A stretch of DNA of 64,000 bases, from positions 1,364,001-1,428,000 of the forward strand of contig NZ_CP040936.1 in the NCBI RefSeq assembly GCF_006352025.1, read 5' to 3'. Positions 57,593 to 64,000 of the stretch are shown piece after piece. Both the position numbers and the translations under genes were made by a program. The DNA comes from Hymenobacter sp. DG01. Its GTDB lineage: Bacteria > Bacteroidota > Bacteroidia > Cytophagales > Hymenobacteraceae. The notes under the pieces are model-generated. The model saw only the letters and a list, made by a program, of their open reading frames with translations, was not told the DNA's origin and made no database searches. Every line of letters begins with the position of its first letter. The first letter of the stretch is position 1.

Positions 57593-58642
57593 ATGCTGTT
57601 TAACCTGCGCTTTGCGTGGTTGTGGTGCTTGCTGGTGCTGCCCGCGCTGGCGGTGGGGGCTACCCCTGGCCGCCTACGCAACTACACCAAAGAGGCCCGC
57701 CTGATGGGCTCCCACTTCGCCTACACCGTGGTAGCCGATAACGATACGGTGGCCTGGCGGGCCCTGGAAGCTGCCGTGGCCGAAACCCGCCGCATCGACC
57801 GGCTCATGTCGTTCTGGGATTCGACCTCCCAGATTACCCAGATCAACCGGGCGGCGGGGCTGCGCCCGGTGGCAGTTGACCAGGAGGTGTTCGATTTGAT
57901 TAAGCGCACCCTGCGGATTTCGGAGCTAAGCGAGGGCGCGTTTGACATCACTTTTGCCTCGGCCGACAAGATTTACCGCTTCGACCGCCAAGAGCACCCG
58001 CTGCCCGCCCCGGCCGTGATGCAGGCCGCCGTGGCCCGAATCAACTACCGAAAGGTGGTGCTCGATCCGGCTCGCCGTACGGTACTGCTCCAAGACAAGG
58101 GCATGCGCCTGAATCTGGCCGGGGTGCTGCAGGGCTACGGCATCCGGCGAGCCCGGCTGGTGCTCGACCAGCTCGGTATTAAGGGCGGCCTGCTCAACGG
58201 CTCGGGCGATATTCTGTGCTGGGGCCGGCAGGCCGATGGCTCGCTCTGGCGCGTAGCCATCGGCGACCCCGACCACCCGGCCAGTATTTCGGCCTGGGTG
58301 CAGGTAACGGACGTAGCCGTGGTAACAGCTGGCAACTACGAGCAGTATTTCACCGCCCAGGGCCGGGTCTATGGCCACATCATCAACCCCGCCACCGGGC
58401 TGCCGGCCACGGGGCTGCGCTCGGTTACCATCATCTGCCCCGATGTGGAGCTGGCGGACTGCCTGGATGAGGTGGTGTTTGTGAAAGGACCCGAGGCCGG
58501 GCTGGCTTTCATCAACACCCTGAAAGGCGTTGACTGCACGCTGATTACCGACGACAACCGCACCCTGGTTTCCAGGAACATGCAGATTAATTACTACCGC
58601 GGCAACGCCCTGGCCCAGCCGGGGTCGGCGGCCCGGCCCTGA
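57593..58642 (+). CDS. apbE: ApbE-family FAD:protein FMN transferase
   Basis: 349 residues from the ATG at 57593; a start at 57533 is possible. A signal peptide (about 1-21, ending AVGA) precedes the ApbE fold: TKEARLMGSHFAYTVVAD, RRIDRLMSFWDSTSQITQIN, SEGAFDITFASADKIYRF, GVLQGYGIRRARLVLDQLGI, GGLLNGSGDILCWG, VVTAGNYEQYF and HIINPATGLPATG. It attaches FMN covalently to a Thr of a target protein outside the cytoplasm. The target with a clear DxxSGAT motif is not in this window. Confidence 0.95.
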   Translation: MLFNLRFAWLWCLLVLPALAVGATPGRLRNYTKEARLMGSHFAYTVVADNDTVAWRALEAAVAETRRIDRLMSFWDSTSQITQINRAAGLRPVAVDQEVFDLIKRTLRISELSEGAFDITFASADKIYRFDRQEHPLPAPAVMQAAVARINYRKVVLDPARRTVLLQDKGMRLNLAGVLQGYGIRRARLVLDQLGIKGGLLNGSGDILCWGRQADGSLWRVAIGDPDHPASISAWVQVTDVAVVTAGNYEQYFTAQGRVYGHIINPATGLPATGLRSVTIICPDVELADCLDEVVFVKGPEAGLAFINTLKGVDCTLITDDNRTLVSRNMQINYYRGNALAQPGSAARP

Positions 58643-58667
58643 TTTTGCGCCCTAACTCCCCTCTGCC

Positions 58668-58907
58668 ATGACTCCGCATCTTTATTTCCTACCCCGCCCC
58701 GCGCTGCTGGCCCTCGGGCTGCTGGCTGCGGCGGCGCTGCCCGGCTGCGTGTCGGTGGCGGCCTATCAGAAAGCCTACCTCAACGATGAGGACATGAAGC
58801 TGGCCAACAAGCGGGTGGAAGTGTACGAAACCAACTTTGAGTCGTACCGCGAGGGTGCCGGCGGCGCCAACGGCGGCAAGGTGGGCGGGGGCTGCGGCTG
58901 CAACTAG
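58668..58907 (+). CDS. DUF4266 small lipoprotein
   Basis: 79 residues. A signal (about 1-26) ends in the lipobox ALPGC, followed by VSVAAYQKAYLNDEDMKLAN, KRVEVYETNFESYREGAGGA and a glycine-rich tail ending GGGCGCN. This Gly-Cys tail and length fit DUF4266 proteins found with DUF3570. It starts 25 nt after apbE and is likely translationally linked. Role unknown; the Cys pair could be redox or metal active. Confidence 0.9.
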   Translation: MTPHLYFLPRPALLALGLLAAAALPGCVSVAAYQKAYLNDEDMKLANKRVEVYETNFESYREGAGGANGGKVGGGCGCN

Positions 58908-58950
58908 CGGCCTTTGCTTTTTATTTCTGATCCTGTCCTTCTCCCCTTAT

Positions 58951-60249
58951 ATGAGCAATACAATTACGTCTGTAGCTAGCCGGCTCCGGCCGCTCCTGCT
59001 CTTGCTGGCGCTGGGCCTGGCCCCGGTTGGGGCCTGGGCCCAGGGCGGCATCACCCCTAACCGGGTTGACGGCTACGGCGTGCCTGCCACGCCCACCAGC
59101 ACCAACACCAGCCACGCTCCCGGCGAAACCGAAGTCAACATCCTGACCAGCTACTATGAGCAGGATGGTATTCACGGGGCTGTGCAGGGCGGGCGCGGCA
59201 CCGAGAAGCTCACCGACATTACGCCCACCATCATCCTGAATATTCCGCTGGATACGGCAAGCCTGTTTTCGGCCAACATCGGGGCCGATTTCTACGCCTC
59301 CGCGTCCACCGACCGCATCGACGGGGTAGAGGGCCTTTACCTTTCCACGCCCTCTTCCCACGACACCCGCTACCACGCCGACCTGGGCTACACCCGTCAG
59401 AACACGGCCAAACGCCGCACGGTGGGCTTTGGCGGGGGCGCCTCGAAGGAATATGACTACCTCTCCCTCAACGTGGCGGGCTCCTGGGCTCAAACCTCTC
59501 GCGACGGCAACCGGGAGTTTAGCGCGGCGGGGCAGGTTTTCTTCGATAAGGCCAAGCTGATTTACCCCGTGGAGCTGCGCACAGGCCAGCAGCTGGTGCC
59601 CACCGACCGGCGCCAGAGCTACAATTTGTCTTTGGTGCTCTCGCAGGTGCTCACCCAACGCCTGCAGGTGGCCCTGAGTACTGAGCTGGTGTACCAGCAC
59701 GGGCTGCTGAGCACCTCGTTTCACCGGGTGTACTTCCGCGACGCGCCCAATCTGGTGCGGGTAGAGCAGCTACCCCAGAATCGCATCAAATACCCTGTGG
59801 GCCTGCGCCTGAGCTACTATGCCACCGACTTGGTGCAGCTGCGCGCATACTACCGCTACTACCAGGACAACTTCGACATTCGGGCCCACACCCTGGAGCT
59901 GGAAACGCCCCTGAAGCTGACGCCCTTTTTCGTGCTCTACCCCTTCTACCGCTACCATACCCAAACGGCGGCCCACTACTTTGCCCCCTACGCCCAGCAC
60001 CTGGCCACCGATGTTTTTTATACTTCCGACTACGACCTGTCCTCGTTTTCGGCCAATAAGTACGGGCTGGGACTGCGCTACTCGCCCGTGTATGGGCTGG
60101 GCCGCTTCAAAACGCCCTTCCACCACGCCCAGGGCGCCCGCAAAGTGGCCAAGTTCAAGGCCCTGGACGTGCGCTACGCCCACTACCAGCGCAGCAACAA
60201 CTTCACAGCGAACATCATCAGCGCCGACCTTTCATTTACCATGCCCTAG
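58951..60249 (+). CDS. DUF3570 outer-membrane beta-barrel-like protein
   Basis: 432 residues from the ATG at 58951; the frame further upstream overlaps the DUF4266 gene. A signal peptide (about 1-30, ending AWAQ) is followed by EVNILTSYYEQDGIHGAVQG, LTDITPTIILNIPLDTASLF and many alternating-aromatic strands (ELVYQHGLLSTSFHRVYFRD, RLSYYATDLVQLRAYYRYYQ) typical of DUF3570. It ends with an aromatic-Pro terminus (DLSFTMP). Probably an outer-membrane protein. It completes the ApbE cassette. Confidence 0.92.
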   Translation: MSNTITSVASRLRPLLLLLALGLAPVGAWAQGGITPNRVDGYGVPATPTSTNTSHAPGETEVNILTSYYEQDGIHGAVQGGRGTEKLTDITPTIILNIPLDTASLFSANIGADFYASASTDRIDGVEGLYLSTPSSHDTRYHADLGYTRQNTAKRRTVGFGGGASKEYDYLSLNVAGSWAQTSRDGNREFSAAGQVFFDKAKLIYPVELRTGQQLVPTDRRQSYNLSLVLSQVLTQRLQVALSTELVYQHGLLSTSFHRVYFRDAPNLVRVEQLPQNRIKYPVGLRLSYYATDLVQLRAYYRYYQDNFDIRAHTLELETPLKLTPFFVLYPFYRYHTQTAAHYFAPYAQHLATDVFYTSDYDLSSFSANKYGLGLRYSPVYGLGRFKTPFHHAQGARKVAKFKALDVRYAHYQRSNNFTANIISADLSFTMP

Positions 60250-60284
60250 CCGCCGCCAGGTTTTAGGGCCGGAGCCGGGCACAA

Positions 60285-60317
60285 AAAAGCCGCCGGATAT
60301 AGTATCCGGCGGCTTTT
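60285..60317. terminator. Bidirectional terminator between DUF3570 and lipoprotein genes
   Basis: AAAAGCCGCCGGATA (60285-60299) and its complement (60303-60317) around TAG; T-runs on both sides. Confidence 0.85.
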
Positions 60318-60341
60318 CGTTTTTACTAGGGGTAGTAAGTG

Positions 60342-60944
60342 CTATTCAGCAATTACCACGGCCCGGCCCAGCTTCTTGGAGTAGGCCACGCGCCGCTCCC
60401 GGCCTCCGGCCGAGGGGTAGTCGAAGCCCACGGCCCGGGTGTCTTCTTTCACGGAGTTCCAGGATTGGGCATCCACGTTCTCGGGTTGGGTGGCGGTGCG
60501 GGGCACGGCGGGCTGGACAAACCGGTCTTCGCGGAAGAAGCTGTTCATGCCCTGCAGAATGGCAATTTCCTTGTCGCGGACGGTGGCCGCCTGGGGGTCG
60601 TCCAGGTCCCGCTCGTTAATCAGGGCTGAGGCCGGAATGATTTCCTTGCGCAGCGTATCGCCGGTGCTGCTGATAATCATGAAATAGGCCTGTGCGGTGG
60701 CAATTTTGGGCCCGCGCAACTGCAGCACAAAGTTGTCTTTGCTGCGCGAATTGGAAAAGGCGTGGGCCGTATTGACCGTCCGCAGCACGGTACGCTCCGA
60801 CACGCGGCCCCGGTTGGCCTCGGGAGTAGGCGTAAATACCCGGTCAGAATTTTTGGAAGTGCCTACCTCCCGCTCTGTATTAATACAGGAAGCCAGCTGG
60901 AGTAAACATAAAGCCCCACAAGTGGGGAGAAAAAGCTTTTTCAT
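60342..60944 (-). CDS. Putative lipoprotein, unknown function
   Basis: 200 residues from the ATG at 60944; an upstream ATG at 60965 is possible. The lipobox is LLQLASC (Cys20). The mature protein is polar with NSRSKDNFVLQLRGPKIATA, FMIISSTGDTLRKEIIPASA and VGFDYPSAGGRERRVAYSKK. No domain is recognised. Convergent with the DUF3570 gene. Confidence 0.75.
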   Translation of the reverse strand: MKKLFLPTCGALCLLQLASCINTEREVGTSKNSDRVFTPTPEANRGRVSERTVLRTVNTAHAFSNSRSKDNFVLQLRGPKIATAQAYFMIISSTGDTLRKEIIPASALINERDLDDPQAATVRDKEIAILQGMNSFFREDRFVQPAVPRTATQPENVDAQSWNSVKEDTRAVGFDYPSAGGRERRVAYSKKLGRAVVIAE

Positions 60945-61226
60945 GAAGGAAAAGTCAGCCATCATCTATTCAGTTCGGCAAATTACAAAACTACCGACAG
61001 CCCAGTGCCAAAGCAGCTGGTTGGAGGAGGGAGTACTTGTGGAATGGGTAGTGAAACCGTGTACCGCAAAAGCCGGTGCCAGGTTGTGCACAAAATAAAG
61101 GAAATCCGGCGCGCTGCCCCCTCCCTGCAATCAGGCCTTCAGCCCGGCGAGCCAGGGAGCCGACGTGGGCCGGGCCGGAACCCGCATATTTTCGCTGGGG
61201 TAGCGGCAGCGGGGCTCACCGTGGCT

Positions 61227-61955
61227 TCAGAAAATACCCAGTTCCAGCCCTACTACCCAGCGGGGCAGCTCGGCATACGCCGGGTTAGCCTGGGCCGTAA
61301 ACGTATCGGAGAGACGGTAGCGGGCCGTGGCCGCGTAGCGGCCGCTACCCAGACGCGCGCCTACCCCAAAGGGCCAGCGACGCAGGTAGCCAAGGTCGCG
61401 TTCCACTACCACCGTGCGCTTTCCGCCGCCGGTGCCGGGTCGGTCCTCGTAATGGTGGGATGTACCCAGGGCCCAGCCGCCCCAGCCGCTTAAATCCAGG
61501 TAATGCCCGATAACGTTGCCCCGGCGGCCGAAGCCCAGCCTTAGGTAGGGCTCCAGCTGCAGCTGCGAAATCACCAACGACTCGGAGTGGTGCAGGCTGG
61601 CAGTTGGCAGCAGTTTCCAGCTGTTTTGCTCCAGATGATATGCCAGGCGGGCGTAGCGCACATCAAAGCCGGCTGCTACCGCCTGGGTCAGGCGAAACTT
61701 GTGGCGCACCCCCACGAAAAACTCCGCCGACTTGAAATAGCGCAGGTCGGCCCCGGGCCCCTCCGGCAGCCCAACCACCGGCGCATAGCCCAGGTACAGA
61801 TGGCTGTAAACGGCCCGGTTGGGCCCGTAGTTAGTCCGGACCGAATCGGTGGGTGGGTCGGCCCGCAGCAATACCCGCTGGGCCCGTGCCTCAGACGTCA
61901 GCACCAGTAGCCCCACCAGGCCAGCGCCGGTCAGCCTCAGAACGTGCGTTTTCAT
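61227..61955 (-). CDS. Putative outer-membrane beta-barrel protein
   Basis: 242 residues with signal peptide (about 1-25, ending ARAQ). Alternating hydrophobic strands (RAVYSHLYLGYAPVVGLPEG, FFVGVRHKFRLTQAVAAGF, YLRLGFGRRGNVIGHYLDLS) and a C-terminal aromatic end (WVVGLELGIF) suggest a small outer-membrane barrel. Its ATG overlaps the S8 protease stop by 4 nt (ATGA), so translation is coupled. No family is named. Confidence 0.75.
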   Translation of the reverse strand: MKTHVLRLTGAGLVGLLVLTSEARAQRVLLRADPPTDSVRTNYGPNRAVYSHLYLGYAPVVGLPEGPGADLRYFKSAEFFVGVRHKFRLTQAVAAGFDVRYARLAYHLEQNSWKLLPTASLHHSESLVISQLQLEPYLRLGFGRRGNVIGHYLDLSGWGGWALGTSHHYEDRPGTGGGKRTVVVERDLGYLRRWPFGVGARLGSGRYAATARYRLSDTFTAQANPAYAELPRWVVGLELGIF

Positions 61956-63694
61956 GGCGCAAGGTAGCTTTTAGTGTACCCCCGGTAATGCACCCGCACG
62001 GCGTAGCCGGGGCGCAACAGGTGCAGCGGCACCCGCAGTACCGCGCGTTGCTGCACATCCAGCACTTCGTAGCGCAGCAGCTGGCCCGCCTGGTTTATTA
62101 GTTGCCAGTATAGGTAGGCGGGCGGGGTAGCCGGCACCAGCTCAGCGGAAGCAGGGGCCGCCGGGTGGGGCTGCTCCTGTCCAACGGCCGCTACGGCCGG
62201 GTCTGCTGGCTGCGTCACGGCCCGCACCGAGTCGGCGAACAGGGGTAGGGTGCGCGCGGGTATGCGGGCGGCTTCTTCCCGGATTATCACGGCCAGCACC
62301 GAGTCCTGGCGCACTATATCAAAAGAAACCGGGGCCTCGGCGGGGGTAGGTCGGGTAAAGAATGCTGCCCGGGGCAGACCGTAGCCGTGGGCATAATCAA
62401 AGTAAGGATGCAACGACGCCGACTCCTGGAGCCGGGCGAACAGCTGCATGGCCGTCAGGTGGCGCTGCTGCTGCCAGACGCAGGCCGCAAAGCCGGCCAC
62501 CAGCGGACTGGCAAAGGAGGTACCCTCCGTGCGCACGTAGCCGCCGGGCGCAGCGGCTATTACCACCCCAAAGGCCGCTACGTTGGGTTTCAGCCGCTGC
62601 CCTCCCGGAGCGGGGCCGTAGCTGCTGAAATCAAGGTGCAGATACGTGTCGGGGTCAATGCCGCCCACGGCCAGCACGGAGTCGCCATCGGCGGGGGTAC
62701 CTACGGTGCGCCACTGCGGGTCGTCGCCGTCGTTGCCGGCGGCGTTTACTACCAACATGCCTTTGCGCACAGCCAGCTCGGCGGCCCGGGCTACCAGGCT
62801 GGTGCGCCCATTCATCTGCTCCGGAAAATAGCGGCGGGTAGTATAGCCCAACGACGAGTTAATGATGTCGGCTCCGTTGCGGTCGGCCCACTCGGCGGCG
62901 GCCAGCCAGGCTTCTTCTTCGGCGTACTTCTCGCGGTGCATCTGCTCGGTACGCGCCAGCAGAAACTCGGCCCCCTCCCCCAGCCCCAGACGGGTGCTGT
63001 CGGGCAGACGGCCGGCAATGCAGGACAGAACTTCGGTGCCGTGGCTGCCGCCCTGGTACACGGCGGGGGTGCGGCGCAGAAAATCGTAGGTAGCCACAAT
63101 GGCCCCGCGGCGGCGCAGATGCGCGAAAGCCGGGTGTCGGTCGGCCCCGGTAAAGCCCACATCGAAAATGGCAATGCGCAGCCCGCGCCCGTTCAGGCGG
63201 GCCTGCCGGAAATCAGGAGCCCCCAGGCTGGCCGTCTGCCGCCGGGCCAACGAGCGGTCGGCGGCGGTGAGCGGCCCGCCGGCCGCGGCCGGCGCGTGGG
63301 CGGCCGGCACCAGCACCTCTTCGGGCCAGGCCGTTACGGAGCGAACCCCTGGCAGCTGGCGCAGGCGGGCCACCTGGCTGGGGGTAGCGCGGCAGGCCAC
63401 AGCATTAAACCAGCGGCTGACCAGCGTGACCGTAGCGGTGGCCGCCCTAACCCGGGCCAGGTAGTCGGGGCGTACCGGAAAATCGGTGCTGTCGGCGGCG
63501 GGCAGGTGCTGGCGGCGGCGGCGGGCCTGAGCGGCGGGGCTGAAATACGTACCGGGCCGAAACTGCTGCCCCGCTTTGTCGCGGAAGGTAACCCAGTAGC
63601 GGCTGGCGGGCGGAGTGGGTGTCGCCGGGGCGGCAGTACCTGCCAGCAGGCTACCCGCCGCAAACAGGACCAAAAACGTGATACAGAAACGCAA
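61952..63694 (-). CDS. S8 family subtilisin-like serine protease
   Basis: 580 residues from a TTG at 63694, which begins the signal RFCITFLVLFAAGSLLAG; no ATG lies in the 5' region, and an earlier TTG at 63733 coincides with a -7-like TACCTTGG. The catalytic triad is Asp in IAIFDVGFTG, His in GGSHGTEVLSCIAG and Ser in GTSFASPLVAG, with Asn in NAAGNDGDD. An Ala/Pro-rich C-terminal extension ends in a beta-rich part (VLRVPLHLLRPGYAVRVHYR). Secreted. It is coupled to the downstream barrel gene. Confidence 0.9.
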   Translation of the reverse strand: MRFCITFLVLFAAGSLLAGTAAPATPTPPASRYWVTFRDKAGQQFRPGTYFSPAAQARRRRQHLPAADSTDFPVRPDYLARVRAATATVTLVSRWFNAVACRATPSQVARLRQLPGVRSVTAWPEEVLVPAAHAPAAAGGPLTAADRSLARRQTASLGAPDFRQARLNGRGLRIAIFDVGFTGADRHPAFAHLRRRGAIVATYDFLRRTPAVYQGGSHGTEVLSCIAGRLPDSTRLGLGEGAEFLLARTEQMHREKYAEEEAWLAAAEWADRNGADIINSSLGYTTRRYFPEQMNGRTSLVARAAELAVRKGMLVVNAAGNDGDDPQWRTVGTPADGDSVLAVGGIDPDTYLHLDFSSYGPAPGGQRLKPNVAAFGVVIAAAPGGYVRTEGTSFASPLVAGFAACVWQQQRHLTAMQLFARLQESASLHPYFDYAHGYGLPRAAFFTRPTPAEAPVSFDIVRQDSVLAVIIREEAARIPARTLPLFADSVRAVTQPADPAVAAVGQEQPHPAAPASAELVPATPPAYLYWQLINQAGQLLRYEVLDVQQRAVLRVPLHLLRPGYAVRVHYRGYTKSYLAP

Positions 63695-63864
63695 GCGAAA
63701 ATAAACTACGGGAAAACGCAAACCGGTTTCCAAGGTACGACAAACCCGGAGTTACGGGCGGCACGCTCGGGGTAATTCAGGAAGACGTAAATTACCGGGG
63801 TTGTAACTCCGCTGCGTGCCGGCCCGTTTCAACGACGTCATTTTTCACTTACGCGCTTTTCAAC

Positions 63865-64000
63865 ATGAATCGTTTCTGTACTTCGCCTGTGCTAATTTCC
63901 TTATATGGTGCGGCGCTGCTGACCACTGCGGGTTGCGTATCGCAAAAAAAATACACGGCGCTGCAAACCCAATACGCGGAGTCGAGCAAGGCACGCGAGC
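63865..64000 (+). CDS. OmpA-like lipoprotein, N-terminal part only
   Basis: The first 45 codons of a gene cut by the window end. The signal has the lipobox LTTAGC (Cys24) followed by VSQKKYTALQTQYAESSKAR, a coiled-coil start typical of OmpA/Pal-family lipoproteins of Bacteroidota. The OmpA domain would lie beyond the window. Divergent from the S8 protease (about 130 bp). Confidence 0.7.
   Translation, partial: MNRFCTSPVLISLYGAALLTTAGCVSQKKYTALQTQYAESSKARE

Noticed and set aside
62387..63775. 462-codon plus-strand frame opposite the S8 protease
   Set aside because: The opposite strand holds all four subtilisin motifs in order, so this is an antisense shadow.

Overview
The window looks like a chromosome segment of a Bacteroidota bacterium of the Cytophagales, most like Hymenobacter. 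The evidence is: a secreted M1 peptidase ending in a type IX secretion (T9SS type A) sorting domain; a large surface protein ending in a gliding-motility/CHU_C (T9SS type B) domain; TAnnTTTG-like -7 promoter elements (TACCTTTG, TATCTTTG, TACCTTCG); few Shine-Dalgarno sequences; many CarboxypepD_reg, DUF2147, DUF4920, DUF3570 and DUF4266 proteins; and fairly high GC. No rRNA, tRNA, CRISPR array, phage or plasmid module was found.

Layout. 1-10 kb: GlcG/HbpS-like protein, GH15 glucoamylase-like enzyme, two paralogous CarboxypepD_reg secreted proteins flanking a Uma2 endonuclease and a small lipoprotein, and the fused B12 mutase IcmF. 9.7-10.7 kb: one strikingly AT-rich gene, probably acquired. 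10.9-11.8 kb: a minus-strand YciE/YciF (DUF892) stress protein and a possibly truncated neighbour. 12.5-20.6 kb: two closely related class B penicillin-binding proteins (PBP2 type), both with lipoprotein signals, flanking a DinB protein, an APC permease, an alpha/beta hydrolase and an AraC regulator. 20.7-30.4 kb: small lipoproteins, an aldo/keto reductase, a polysaccharide deacetylase, FKBP isomerase with a structured leader, and the Kup potassium transporter. 30.6-34.7 kb: M61 peptidase, NlpC/P60 hydrolase and a complete IS3-family element. 34.9-37.9 kb: a double CE1 esterase plus GH43 pair for hemicellulose, then a hairpin-rich noncoding stretch. 38.6-48 kb: DUF2147, M1 peptidase, CHU_C protein, an isolated COX III-like protein, a two-gene unknown pair, and DUF4920. 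47.7-56.7 kb: ligA, a rhodanese lipoprotein, a second deacetylase divergent from dapA, a glyoxalase-fold protein, a LutA-like protein, HMG-CoA lyase and an M23 lipoprotein. 57-60.2 kb: a thioredoxin/ApbE/DUF4266/DUF3570 cassette. 60.3-64 kb: a lipoprotein, an outer-membrane protein coupled to an S8 protease, and the start of an OmpA-like lipoprotein.

Much of the window serves the cell envelope: peptidoglycan synthesis and turnover (two PBP2s, NlpC/P60, M23), polysaccharide processing (GH15, GH43, CE1, deacetylases) and secreted proteolysis (M1, M61, S8). Strong intrinsic terminators separate most units, and at least two imperfect-palindromic REP-like elements and two half-copies lie between genes. 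The most interesting items are the lipoprotein PBP2 pair, the ApbE cassette, the structured RNA-like region at 37.9-38.2 kb, the FKBP leader hairpin, and the uncharacterised two-gene unit at 45.3-45.9 kb.
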